The position numbers were made by a program, and so were the translations under genes. Positions 18,620 through 30,103 of a stretch of 64,000 nucleotides of DNA are shown piece after piece. Source of the DNA: Eleusine coracana subsp. coracana (taxonomy: Eukaryota; Streptophyta; Magnoliopsida; Poales; Poaceae); the NCBI GenBank assembly GCA_032690845.1, contig CM064424.1, forward strand, positions 42,545,511-42,609,510. The letters are read 5' to 3'. The notes under the pieces were generated by a model. It searched no databases and was not told the origin of the DNA. It saw only the letters and a program-made list of their open reading frames with translations. Within the stretch, counting starts at the first letter, position 1. Every line of letters starts with the position of its first letter.

Positions 18620-19957
18620 CGTGGAGCGAGTGAAGCCCTATGTCCAGTTAGATATGAAACTGCTATAACTTGTACGAATTTTAACGATACATATTACTAG
18701 CTATCAATGATTTACTGATAGTAATCAATATGGTATTTTGATAATTAGTACTAATATCTAACTAGCATGTTAGCCCATGCAATCGCATCAGGGTATCATA
18801 AACATTTTCTTGAATATTCCCAAAAAAAATATTTTCTTGAATAAGCAATTTGATATTGTATATTATCTCTATAATTTATTAATTGAGGTGCGGTCGACCA
18901 CTTCGTGTCCACAAATTTAGAGATTGAATCCAAATCGGTTTGATACCTACTATATCAAGTACCAAATTTCAAAAATAATAACTCTCACGTCCGGAGCTCA
19001 AACGAGGCAAACCCGGACTCTATCTCGTAGCTCTCAAAAAGTTCTACAACTTTGGTATTCAATAGAAGTCCAGATACCGCAGTTTTGATTTACAAATATA
19101 CGATCCAAAAATATTTGTTCTGGTTCAGACTCATCTACGTAGGTCTCTATGCGAGGCCCATATCTCCTAGCTCCGTAGTCCAAATAATATGATCTATATA
19201 TGTTTCGTAAAGGCCTCGATGAGATCTACAACTTTTATGTTTTAACTTTTTCCATTAGAGCAAGTTTTTAATTTTAAAATTGCGTTACAATACAGTGCTA
19301 TTTCTAAACTCCATGAATTGATTTTTCCTTCCGGATAAAGCTTCTACAATATGGTAAAAAATAGTAATAAAATTGTTACTTTTGATATATAAAATGGTAT
19401 ACTAAAAAGTACCAACGATAATACAAATATAATCTTTCATGTAAAAAATGCTAATAATATTATATATATCTAATAATTATATTATGTAAATAATTTATAT
19501 TTAAATTATAAGAATTATTTTGTTTTTTAATTTCGTAGCAACATACAGATACTTTGCTAGTAACTGAAATATTTAAAAACTACCCAAATTGCCTTTTGAT
19601 TTTTTTTTTTGCAATCTTCTTCTATAGCCAGTGAAAAGACCCAAACTGAAGTCCGTGGTTGTGTACAATATCTTACTAAAAGAAGCATGGAACAATAACC
19701 TACTGTGAATTTTATCTACCCCTCTTGGTCTAGCTGACTCAGAAGTCAGAATAATATCATAAAAGGGACAGCATGTCATATCTATGATATATATATGTTT
19801 GTTCATATATATACATACTAGCAATGTGCCAGCGCGTTGCTACGGACTTTAAAATCTCAAAAACCAAACAATAGATGTGCTTGATAATATTAAAATTTTT
19901 AATTATTAAATTATTTATAATATATTTTTCTATAACTATTTAATATATTTAATATTA

Positions 19958-20100
19958 AATTGTATTTGTTTTTATATGCTCTGAGTTAGAGCATCGAGTC
20001 CTATTTGTTCAGTGAGTTGGAGCCGAGTAAATTGTATTTGTTTTTGTGTACTCTGAGTTGGAGCATCGAGTCCTATTTGTTCAGTGAGTTGGAGCCGAGT
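19958..20100. repeat. Tandem duplication, 71-72-bp unit
   Basis: Two adjacent copies (19958-20028 and 20029-20100) start AAATTGTATTTGTTTTT and end GTGAGTTGGAGCCGAGT, differing at only a few bases. Related CTGAGT and GAGTC words continue to about 20190. Confidence 0.9.
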
Positions 20101-20647
20101 CCTAGTGTAATTAGAGTATTGTACCGATTTTGAGTCCATGTATTTGTTTTTTAAACACTTGAGTCAATACTGAGTCATCCTGTGCATCGAGCCTGAGTAT
20201 GAATCGTATTCTTTTACCAAGATCAATTCTGAAACCTTATACAACACGAAGTCATATGTTCTAACCTTGTCCAATACTGTGCAATACTATATGGACGTAT
20301 TCACCTCTTTTAGTAAAATGTATAGATGGTATGTACAAGACACAGCGTGTGCATATATTTCTGACATATTAAAGTGTGTTTCCGTGTACTCGCATTACAT
20401 CTTCCACGACGAAGCTCATCGCCTCAAAGTGGTATTTTAGTGTTCGGTCGTCTTCTTCCCACTTTCTTCATTGTGCCAAATTTTAGCCTAACGAGCTTAG
20501 CAAATTGCAAAAAAAGTTGATGTGCTCGCTATTAGTGTGCTAGTGATAACCGTTTTTGGTGGAAAAAATGCCGATCTCGCTTCGATGTCACCAACTCACT
20601 AAAGCAAACTAAGGTGCCATGTACGTCATCGTTGTACTTTGAACAAC

Positions 20648-20884
20648 TACTTTCTCTGTTCCAAAATTACTGTCTCCATTAAGTTTTTTTTACTTTTGAC
20701 AATTCATCTTATTTATAATATTTATTTAAATATAAAAAATTATAAGATATATTTAAATTTTATTTAATAATAAAATAAATTATAAAAAAATATATGATAG
20801 TTTTTTAATTTTTTTAAATAAGACAAATGGTTAAATATAACAAAAAAAATCAATAACTATAACAACTTTAAAACGAAGTGAGTA
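20648..20884. mobile_element. Stowaway-like MITE, old copy
   Basis: Bases 20650-20882 are bounded by diverged inverted ends (CTTTCTCTGTTCCAAAATTA and, at the right, TTTAAAACGAAGTGAG) flanked by TA. The grass Stowaway consensus starts CTCCCTCCGTTCC. AT-rich interior and size (233 bp) fit. It is more decayed than the copy at 34871. Confidence 0.75.
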
Positions 20885-21393
20885 TATATATATTATAAAA
20901 TAGTGTTCTAGCTGAGTCGTCCCGCCATACGACCGAGAGGCTGCTACCCGGCCTTCATTTTCTTTGAGAAGTCGCTAAAATTGTCATTTTCATGAAATGG
21001 CACCTAATTAACTCATAACTTCTGCTCATTGTGCATAATTAGCTAGTCATGCGTGTTATTCTGCCAAAAACAAACAAAGATAACGAATTACACAAGGTTC
21101 CTCCCTTTGTCGTGTACGCGTACCATGCAAAAGCCAGAAACGGCTCAATCAATGTAACCGACGACGGACCACTAGGATGAACACGATAATGAATCATGTG
21201 AAATAAATATCTCTCTTCTAATCTCTAATCTCTACTACTTAAATATTCTAAATGTATTCTATCTCTCACATACAATATTCATCCAACCTACAATTTCCCA
21301 CCCCACTTGTGATCAATTATCACCCCTCCTATCCGATCGCACTCCCACATGTGAACCGGTACCCGCACCCACCCACGTTCTCCTCTTCCCCCA

Positions 21394-21507
21394 CCTCCTC
21401 GTGACCTTGGCTCCGCTCCTCCGCCCTCGCCTGCTCGGCCTCCCCCTCCGCCTCCTCGTGACCCTTGCTCCGCTCCTCCGCCCTAGCCTGCTCGGCCTCC
21501 CCGCCTC
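21394..21507. repeat. GC-rich tandem duplication, 57-bp unit
   Basis: CCTCCTCGTGACC starts at 21394 and again at 21451, each followed by CTCCGCTCCTCCGCCCT and GCCTGCTCGGCCTCCCC. The long Pro/Leu/Arg-rich frames across 21313-21823 on both strands come from this composition. It may be a former 5' leader. Confidence 0.8.
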
Positions 21508-21599
21508 CGCCTGCAAATCGTCAGCCGCCTTCCCCGCCTCCCCTAGTCGCCTCCTTCTACGACTCAACGACACATTCTTTCTTTCACCTGCTCTTGCCC

Positions 21600-23504
21600 T
21601 TGCCCCTGCGACCCACGCCAGCTTCCGTGGCTTGGATCTGCGAAGCTGTCGAGGCACTCTCTCTACCTCATTGAGGATCGAGGCCGTCACCGTTGGTGGC
21701 AAGGATTTTGTAGCGCCACTGCCAACGGGGCAACTTCTCCCTCCTGCAATCCCTGCCTGTCAAGGCCCCGGGAGCGCCTGGAGAGGTGACACCCAGTCCC
21801 CGCACCCCGACATTATTGAATGAGACTACCCTGCTCCAGCCGACCTTGCTATTTTTGCCCCTGCATTGTGTTTGTTCTGCGTGCTTGTGTTCCTGCACCT
21901 GGAGACGTGATATAGGGTGAGTTCCAGTTAACTCTGTTTTATCTCTCTGCGTTCTGCACAGATAAATTGTTTATCGTGGTTATATTATTATTTCTTTTGC
22001 TTATTTTGACTCTGTATTACGTTATTTACGGGGTGCAATGCCATAATAACGCAAGAAGCAAGTGCCCCGCGCCTGTGTCTAGCATGACTGATTCTTTGCT
22101 TCTTTAAATTCTTCCTTGGATCCTTGGTGGTCACTTTGATGGTTCTCTATTGCGTTTGATCAGTGCAATGTTTGGCTGCTTTCACTGGTTCTTTTTTCTT
22201 TCTTTTTTCTTTACCCTTCCACATGTTGAGATTGTCGAATCGAGTAATCTCTGTTCTCGCTGGAGCTGCCTAACCAAAATTTCCAGTCAGAACAGTAATG
22301 CGCTTGAGTTCATCGGCCGCATAATAACTGATAAGCATCCATATCCGAAGTACTTTTCCAGAGAGTGATTTTTTGGGAAGATTCAAACTCCTGTCTCCTT
22401 TTATGATACTCAGTCACCATGTAGTGCGCTTTGCATGGCCTAATTGCATCTTTTTTATAAGCCAGCACAATATGCAGATTGGTATTGTTCTTGACTGTAC
22501 AATTTGATGATTTATGCAATTATGCCTACATGGGACTATGGCCTTGTGGTCTACTAAATTTGGCCAAATAGATTTCATGGCTTTCTAATCATCATAACAT
22601 ACTAAACTGGCGTTTGCAATCACTTCATGATAGTTAATTAGCAACTTGTTCCTGGTCAACTCACTGGTATTTCACGTATCAACATTTCTGTTCACTATCA
22701 TAGGATAGGCAAGTGGTACGACAAAGCATATTTACAAGGCAAAATTGCCTGTAACACACTGAGAAAATATGAATTCATCTCCAACACATCGACAAAGTCG
22801 AATTCGTCTGCAACATACTACAATCTTGTAATTTCTCGTCTGGAACACATTATGACCATTTAACAATTGTTTTCAACTTTTTTATCTCAATACTTAGAAT
22901 ACATTAGAACTTGAAACTTGACACAAATATACATTGTTGCAATATCTATCGTTAAAAATAGGGCTAGATTTTATTATTATTATTTGCATAATTTGGTGGA
23001 CAAAGTGAATATTGAAACAATGAGCAAAAATGAAAAACATTTGAAAAAAATTAGCTCTATTTTTAGTGATAGATAATGCAATAATGTATATTTATGCCAA
23101 GTTTCAAATCCTAATATATTATGAGTATTGAGATAAAAAAAAGTTAAAAATAATTGTTAAATGGTCATAATGTGTTCTAGACGAGAAATTGCAAGATCAT
23201 AGTGGGTTGCAGATAAATTAAACTTTGTCGATATGTTGGAGACGAAGCCATGTTTTCTCAATGTGTTACAGACAATTTTTCCTATTTACAACTTCCTACT
23301 GGTAAAGATATTTCTCAACAAATTCCTTTCATCGGCATCTAGGCAACCTCCCGACTCCTGTGCATCGCCTCGGTACCGCTAGTTTTCTTAACAAATTCCT
23401 CTCATACCTTTCATTTTGTGTAGCAACCTGTCTGTTTTTAGACCATAAGGATCACCATGATTTAATTCCCTGACAGCAAGAGATTAATCCTTTTTACTTT
23501 TCAG
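21600..23504. other. Leader-like and intronic sequence ahead of ankyrin exons
   Basis: Bases 21600-21920 are GC-rich, end in a possible donor (ATAGGGTGAGT) and resemble a 5' untranslated exon. The rest is AT-rich and intron-like, except for the foldback MITE at 22738-23282. No coding exon was recognised here. Confidence 0.35.
22729..23291. mobile_element. Mutator-type foldback MITE with 9-bp target duplication
   Basis: The element 22738-23282 (545 bp) consists of two arms of about 240 bp that are inverted copies, around a loop of roughly 60-80 bp. The left end is GGCAAAATTGCCTGTAACAC; the reverse complement of the right end is GGAAAAATTGTCTGTAACAC. It is flanked by the perfect 9-bp direct repeat TATTTACAA (22729-22737 and 23283-23291). 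Nine-base duplications and long inverted ends are hallmarks of Mutator-like elements. It encodes nothing, so it needs transposase from elsewhere. Confidence 0.9.
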
Positions 23505-24301
23505 GATGCCATGGAACAGTAGAGTTATTGCTTGCAAGAGGAGCTTACACTGACCCGGTAACTTGTTGTGGGACACTGCTTCGTATTGCAGCTACTGAAG
23601 TGAAATATCATACTATCATGATATTATTGGACCACAATGCAGATGTAAGTTTACCATTACACTAATTTCGATGTAATATCATACTGAAGGGCATAAGATT
23701 TGATTGGTTGTGCTTTGCTTTTATGGAGTTGAGCTTGATTGTGACCACTGCTAACTGACTTTTAGATTGCTGAGTCATGAAATCTTTAATGGGAGCATGG
23801 TCATACTTTGTTCTCTTAGAGTAAAATATCACTCTATTTAATTTCTCTTTTTTAGTTTTCAAGTGTCAGTTAAATCATCCACAAGTTATTCTGGATCCTT
23901 TGGTATATCTATGCCTTAATAGATTGTTCTCTGTTAGTCCTTTTAAGTTGCAAAAGATATTCCATTACTATGCAAAAGATATGAAGTCAACAAACTATGG
24001 TTTTATTTGAGTATCGTTTGGTTTCTAACCAGCTGCCACTCTGGTTTTCCATATCAGTATCTGATGCCCTGATACGTCCTGCTTAATCTTGATTTTTATT
24101 TCATTTTCATAATTGTGAAAAATATGGTTACCTAAGTCATCTTGAAGACAACATTTAGTCTTTTGGTATTATATATAGGTGGCTGTTGTTGCCAATGGAG
24201 ACTATTTTGTAACTGCTTTAAAGGATGCTCCGAAGAATGACTCCAGTGAGTGCTTGAATTGCTTTCTATGGGTTGGCGAGAGCTGGCAAGCTCCTAATGA
24301 T
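23505..24301 (+). pseudogene. Ankyrin-repeat exons of a captured or broken gene
   Basis: Two exons with good splice sites keep open frames. Exon 23505-23644 encodes CHGTVELLLARGAYTDPV, then a short stretch, then MILLDHNADV, two ankyrin helices in the order seen in grass ankyrin-TPR proteins. Exon 24179-24301 encodes VAVVANGDYFVTALKDAPKN and ECLNCFLWVGESWQAPND, which resembles the next, degraded ankyrin repeat. The ends of the gene are not found. Ankyrin proteins mediate protein binding; here no complete product is likely. A third possible exon (24900-24966, FHATQVSYQFLGLKPDVFVN) may follow. Confidence 0.6.
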
Positions 24302-24966
24302 GTAAGATTTACCTCTTCACTAATATATTAGCATTAATGTTGATTGTTCCAATCGTTTTGGACATTTCGTTTAATGTCCGATGCTTTACAATTCAGTGAA
24401 CTTGATAGGAATCCCTTTATGTCCTCGCCTTGTTATTTTAAACCTTCGTGCCAAATCCTGTTTGTTTTTCTATCTGAGCATGAATCTGATGGTTCTATAA
24501 ACCTGGTCATGAGTTTATCAAAGAAAAACAAAATGGGCATGAATTTGGGTTCAGTAGTTGAGTTCTATTGCTTGCTTGGAGATGCATGTTGCGGTATAGT
24601 TAATAGGCTCGATCTTGGTGTTACTGTTTAGTTGGTTGCATTGGTAGAAAAAGTGCAGCATTAAGCTCTGCATTTAACTTCTTGGCATTTACTGTTTAAG
24701 CTTGTGAAAATATTCCACTCAAAAAATCTTCTCAGAAGGCTCTTTTAATTTGAGGGTTCTTTCCTTTGTTTTAGAGTCTGAACCTGTTTACTACACATTT
24801 GTAGGCTCTTTTATGATGTTTTCACTAGAAATATTGGACTGATTGCTGTATAAAGTATGAAAGTGCTGTAGACTCTTATGATGTTTTCACTTGCAGTTTC
24901 ATGCTACACAAGTATCATATCAGTTTCTTGGTTTGAAACCTGATGTATTTGTGAACAATAGTACTG

Positions 24967-26039
24967 GTATGTATTGTTCACGATTTGTGCAAGTGTTCTG
25001 TCCAATTAATTGGGTTATTAGGTGTATAACCCATGCATAAAGGGGACATGCACTGTATAATTTTGTTAATTTTTTTTGTTTGCGTGAGCCATCAGATTCC
25101 AATGATACAAGATTGTTGGTTGCATAAGATCATTACATCTTATAATTAGGGACTGAATTAGTGTTGAAACAGCTGATTCAATAATATTGTATTGTTATAA
25201 TTAGGGAAAAGAGCATGTTTATGTGATTGTTCGAGGCATGCACTGCTTTTGGTTATCGTACTTTTCTGATTTTATGGAGTCCGTGTTTTTTTTGGGACGA
25301 AATTTGGTTATTTTTATGCCGAATCATTTCCTTTCTGTCAACTTTTTAGCACTGCCAAGTGAGGTTCCTGCCACTCCCATAATTTTCCAGTTGTGATCTG
25401 CCTAGGACAGTGCAGGTGTGTTGACTTTGTCTTGTAAGCAGTCTTGTGCTGCATGCTCTGCATGATAGTTGTTTAAGCTAGGGTAGAATAGGAGAATTTT
25501 ACTTGCAGTGAGCCATAATGTAGAGCAAGTCATTCGGAGATTGGGATTAGGGAATGGTGTGCCAGCTTGCTGGTTTATTTTTTCACTGTTTTTGTCCTGT
25601 TTATCCTATGATCAGTATACTCCATAGCTTCCTATATAGCTTTAGTTAACTTTCATTTAGTTTGTTAACTTGTTCCATCATGTCTACTTTGAGTCAACCC
25701 CAAGCTAACTCATTCCATTTAATCTGACCTTTACATCAATTGATATTTAACACTAATTGTGCTTAGATTACTTTCCAAGCACAATCATAGTCCTTATGAG
25801 CATAGTCATCGTAGTAAATGAAAAGGATGTAGCATACACTTCTTTTCATAATAGCTCTGTGTCTTCGCCTCCACTTTTTAGTTTCTTAGGTAAGGTTTTT
25901 TTTGTTACATTGTATACTATGGCATACTTATGTGTGTATGATATGGAATGTTTGTACTGTACAAATATATATATCATTAAAGAATGCAACTAGCGGCACC
26001 AGAATGTGCTTCTTATATTGGCATGCATCTCTATTCTAG
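24967..26039. other. Intron-like AT-rich stretch
   Basis: T-rich DNA with stops in all frames lies between the last ankyrin-type exon and the Helitron-type fragment. No repeat ends were identified. Confidence 0.4.
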
Positions 26040-26922
26040 GAGAGGAGCGTGCTTCTGATGATGAGTGTCATATGGTCGTGGAACATAGTCTATCACATAC
26101 TACTTGTGAGAGTGCTGGTTCGCTGGAAAAAACGAGGGCAAGTAAGCGTGCAAGTGATATGGCACGTTATGCTAATATGACACCTGAATAGAAGCAACAA
26201 GTATGGGACTGCCAAAATGCACGAAATGCCTTACTGCATGCCAACCCGGATCAAGATGCAGTCCAGTTGCAGCGTGCAAGTCAAAATGTGCGTTACAGAA
26301 AAATGTCTCCTGCAGAGAAGAAGGCGAAATTGGAATGGGACAATGCGCTGCGTATATTGCAACGCAGCACTCCTAACAAAGACTCTATCACCATGGTGAA
26401 TCCAATGTATACACCATCAGGTGTGGACCGGACATCCACTTCTACTACACCGTCTGGTTCTCTAATCATGGATCAGTGTGCTACTTCTACCGTCCATGGT
26501 TCTACTATTTCTCATGAAGGTAGCCTGCATCAAATTAACCCTGATTCAGAGATTCATGTGAGTACTGAAAATATAAGAAGACATGGACAAAGGACAACAC
26601 CGGGGCAAAGGAATGCACTACTAGCTGCGCATAATGAGAGCTTCGCAACAAGGTGTTCCTCAAGCGACAAAACAACCTCTCCAGATGAGTTCATCACTGA
26701 GTCTATTATCACTGAACAAACACCACTTTCCCGAGGGCAGTGAGCGGCCGTCAGACACCCCAGGTATTAATACTGGTACAGGTATCAAAAGTTAACCTAT
26801 TTTCTTGCATTGAACTTGATGTCTGATGTATGCTTATGCGAGTTCTGAATTATCTACAGGAGATGATGAAATCGTGTATGAGGACATGGAGGAAGAGGAC
26901 TACAACATGTTTGCTGGTCAAG
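26040..26922 (+). pseudogene. N-terminal part of a Helitron/PIF1-type helicase protein
   Basis: Exon 26040-26763 encodes SKRASDMARYANMTPE, a stop (TAG at 26189-26191), then KQQVWDCQNARNALLHANPD, QNVRYRKMSPAEKKAKLEWD, NALRILQRSTPNKDSITMVN and RTTPGQRNALLAAHNESFAT. A second exon (26870-26922) encodes DDEIVYEDMEEEDYNMFAGQ. Repeated R-Y-..-M-[ST]-P-E-[QK] units followed by these blocks are, from memory, the region ahead of the Helitron-like N domain in plant Helitron helicases. The stop replaces the Gln of MTPEQKQQ (CAG to TAG), and a frameshift lies near 26740. Rep and helicase domains are absent. Confidence 0.55.
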
Positions 26923-27387
26923 GTACTTTAGGGTGCATATGTAAGTTTTTTAAAAAAGGGATAGTTTCATCAAACTTATTACTGACGTGAAATCACTTCA
27001 GATGAGCTCATGCTTTCCAAAACAATTTTTATGTTACATTGTATATTATGGCATTCTGATGGATGATAGGTACCTCCAAAGTTGTTAAATAATACAGGTT
27101 GAACTTGATCATTTGCAAAAAATATTTACATGTTGACCGTTGGCATTTGGTCTGAGCATTTGAGATAGCATGTGATCAGCTTGCCAACTACTGCTGCTGA
27201 TAAATAGATTATTATTGGAACTATGCTTAAGAACAATTATAAAGATGGTAATTAACTGTACAACTTGATTTGTTAAATCCGACACACTTGTTTGCATGAT
27301 ATAACATACATATAGATTGTATTTTATACTAACTGTAATCTTTCAATTTGATGGCAGGGTGTTTTGAGACATCAAGTTACACAAAAT

Positions 27388-27887
27388 TTGCATTTAATAG
27401 GACTATCAGGTCGATCACCAAGTATGAATGAATTGTCCTTTGCAGAGTGGTGGAGAAAGGTTGTTAAGAGAGTCTCAAAGAACACTAGGAAAGGCCACAA
27501 CTCAGTAATCATCATGGGCGCCTAGGTCCTATGGAAACATTGCAACGCGTGTGTTTTTGATGGAGCGGAGGCCAACATGACTGAACTGGTTCAAGTGTTC
27601 AATGAGGAGCGCCATCTCTGGTGTATGGATGAAGCAAAAGGGCTACGGGCCATGGCCAGGATCAGCCGACCGAGGTGGTGGTGCTAGATTAGTGGAGTAG
27701 GAGTAGGTTTGTGGTCAGGTCTCACCTCTGCCTGTGTTTTTTCATATGAGTACAAACCATTTTTTGTGACCCAACCCCTCACGGCTCGACCCGGAGTGAG
27801 GTGGTGAAGATTGTAAGGGCCGGCCTTTCTCTCTCTTAATACAAAGATACAAAGCTCTTCATCGTATTCGAGAAAAAAATTGCATTT
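27388..27887 (+). mobile_element. 5'-truncated LINE insertion with target duplication
   Basis: Bases 27396-27879 are the 3' end of an L1-type LINE, different from the one at 6-12 kb. They encode EWWRKVVKRVSKNTRKGHNS, a stop in place of Trp, then VLWKHCNACVFDGAEANMTE, followed by a 3' leader and the tail AGAAAAAAA. The direct repeat TTGCATTT flanks it at 27388-27395 and 27880-27887, as expected for target-primed insertion. Removing it gives a continuous open stretch from 27359, following an acceptor, to a donor at 27921, so it may have landed in an exon. Confidence 0.85.
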
Positions 27888-27922
27888 TAGACAATGCATC
27901 ATGCAACAAGTGAATTACAGGG

Positions 27923-29674
27923 TGAGTAGTCATTTACATTCAATTATATGAGATCAAAACATATATTATTAGAGGGAAGATATTGTCTTTCACTTCATAA
28001 AGTATGATAAATGATGATAATACTTAGACAGTGAGAAACCCATCAAACCAGTCACTTGTTTTCTTCACCATGTGTTCTGTCATTTGATGGTCGATTCCAC
28101 AACTGAATAATAGAGATAAATATGTTAGCATTCCAAGAGTGATGAAGTTTTCTAAAATAAGCAAAGTACATGAAGAGTAACACGAAAGTGGATTGTACGC
28201 ATAAACAAAAAATATGAAATAATATTGAGTGATAATGTTTCTTTCTAATTTATAAAATGCAGTCTTTCAATAGAAATTAATCATAGGAGCTTTTGATACT
28301 AGCTTTATCAGAAAGTTTCTTGAAAGGTGATGAGAGTACCTGGTCACTGTGCTATGAGATTATAATGAATAAAAGGTGATTTTGTTTCTTTGTCGTTGAT
28401 GCTAAATAGTGGCTAAATACTCTTTTATAACATGATAGGAGGATGTTTATTTGGTTTTATTTTGATGTAAATATTTATTTTGTCTAGAGTACAAACATTT
28501 TTATTAATTTAATGAAAATGTGAATATGGTCCTTTTATCTTCATCTCATGTTCTGATGCATTAGAAGCTGTTTAAGGAGTTTGAAAAAGTCTTGTTAGAT
28601 TACTCTTTTGCAATGTTGAAATAATCCACATCATTATATGACATATAATATAAATGTAAAATTATTTACGTGCCCATACGTGGCAACAGAGGTACAAAAT
28701 TATTTGAGTTTCTTAAAAATATTATATTATATATATATTTTATATTTTCAGTACAACGCACGATCATAGTATACTTAAAAAATCTCAAATAAATTCTTTC
28801 TTTCACCTTCCTCAGTCCTCACCTGTGACCCGGTGTGTGGCTGCGATCTGCATCCCACACCCTACGATGAACCATTCCCAGATCTGCGATGCGCGCGTGC
28901 TGAACCGTACCACGCCACTCCTCGCCTCACTTCTTCCACACACACATCACCGCCGCTCTATCACGCCATTCCCCGATGTGTTCTGCCGCCGAAGAACCAG
29001 GACCGGAAGGAGGGCCGCCCCTGACGAACCGAGGGCCAGAGGAGCGTCCGCTTCCTGAGAGTTTTGCAGCTTCCCGACTGCGCCACCACAAACGAGTGTT
29101 CCTGTGGATCTGTTGTTTGGCGATGACGAGATCGGCGTGTTGTGCGATGGCAATGATGTGAGTTAGATCTGACATCTTCCTCCCTACCTCCTCCACCGTC
29201 GGACTTTTCGGCGACTGCAGGCGCCACCAACCGTTCCCTCGACACCCCCCCCCTCCTCCACTTGTACGATGTCAGTAAAGTGCCTCCTCTCACGTCACCC
29301 TTCCCACTATTTTGGTTTCCATTGGTTATTTGATTTTCCCTATCTCTGCAACAACCGCTTCTTAGAGGTCGTGCACTCCTGCCTCGCCAGCAATTCTGCA
29401 GCTCCCTCCTTGTACTGCTCATGTTTAGATCGAGAATGATTGACATTGTTGTCCGGGAGATGAGGATGAACGATAGAAAGGAGGATTGGTGGCTGGAGGC
29501 TTGTTAGGTATTTCTTCTGTTTGGTTCTGCTATGATCACAATTCACACCTGAGTATAATTAGGAAAACTAGACAGAGTCACGAAAGAAGTCTAGGACCCT
29601 ATTATGTTGTGTATGATTATTCTTTTCTATTTATTTGCTTTTTTTCAGGTGTCTAATGTCACTATAAACATACA
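27923..29674. other. Intergenic DNA with a GC-rich island
   Basis: Bases 27923-28800 are AT-rich and without features. Bases 28810-29240 are GC-rich with frames on both strands; one plus-strand reading (VPVDLLFGDDEIGVLCDGND, near 29097-29158) ends at a possible donor (GATGTGAGT). I do not recognise it. Bases 29340-29660 contain a good acceptor (CTTTTTTTCAG) just before the LTR element. Confidence 0.4.
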
Positions 29675-29679
29675 AAATT

Positions 29680-30103
29680 TATCGATACTAATATCGGCAG
29701 TGGATCATAGGGCTAACCATGATCCTTGTTTATTGGTAGAGACATGCGCGAGACCGAGAGTTGATGGACACACAAGACACAAGATGTAGACAGGTTCAGG
29801 CCTCCCGGAGGATAACAATCCTACGTCCTGTGTTCTGTGGTATATTATGCGGGTCTTAATAAGAGAGTCCCTGCCCCTCCTTATATATCCGGGGGGTAGG
29901 GTTACATGGCAAGTGTCCTAGTCGGTTACAACATGATTTCCGACTAGAATTTTATCTCTAACTTTCTATCTCTAGTATTGACTTATCGTGATCTCCAAGT
30001 AATAATCCGAGTAGTTATCTTTATGAGTTTTTATCTTTATTGGACCCGGCCCACTCGGCAATATATCCGAGTGGTGAGGTATCCCTGGTATATATATTCC
30101 ACA
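29680..30103 (-). repeat. LTR of the LARD-like element (3' LTR in its orientation)
   Basis: It matches 34268-34650 except for point changes and about 50 extra bases near 29940-30000. Its outer end is TATCGATACT where the other copy has TGTCGATACT; the inner end is TTCCACA. Confidence 0.9.

Larger units (their letters stand above)
18288..20649. other. AT-rich intergenic DNA with repeat remnants
   Basis: There is no gene. It holds a run of 20 G, two CTAG-ended sites resembling Helitron 3' ends on the minus strand (CTAG at 18772-18775 and 19818-19821), a stretch of old transposon-like sequence at 18880-19310 (CAACTTTGGTATTCAATAG and similar) and a 71-bp tandem duplication. Confidence 0.5.
21229..28769 (+). 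mobile_element. Possible Helitron carrying gene fragments
   Basis: The left end TCTCTACTACTTAAATATTC preceded by A matches the 5' ends of grass Helitrons (TCTCTACTACT). Inside are ankyrin exons, a Helitron-type protein fragment, a MITE and a LINE tail. A decayed 3' end could be CAACGCACGATCATAG near 28754-28769, followed by T; the usual CTAG is changed. Helitrons often pick up host exons. The boundaries, especially the right one, are inferred, so the mosaic may also be several independent insertions. Confidence 0.3.

Noticed and set aside
18772..18775. Helitron 3' end at the CTAG site
   Set aside because: The adjacent sequence (GATGCGATTGCATGGGC) is only weakly like the usual hairpin and no partner 5' end was found; kept only as a note.
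21313..21823. Long Arg- or Pro-rich frames on both strands
   Set aside because: They come from a GC-rich tandem duplication of 57 bp; no domain is visible and both strands are open equally.
28961..29446. 161-codon minus-strand frame rich in Arg
   Set aside because: GC-rich composition with no recognisable motif; overlapping frames of similar length exist on the other strand.
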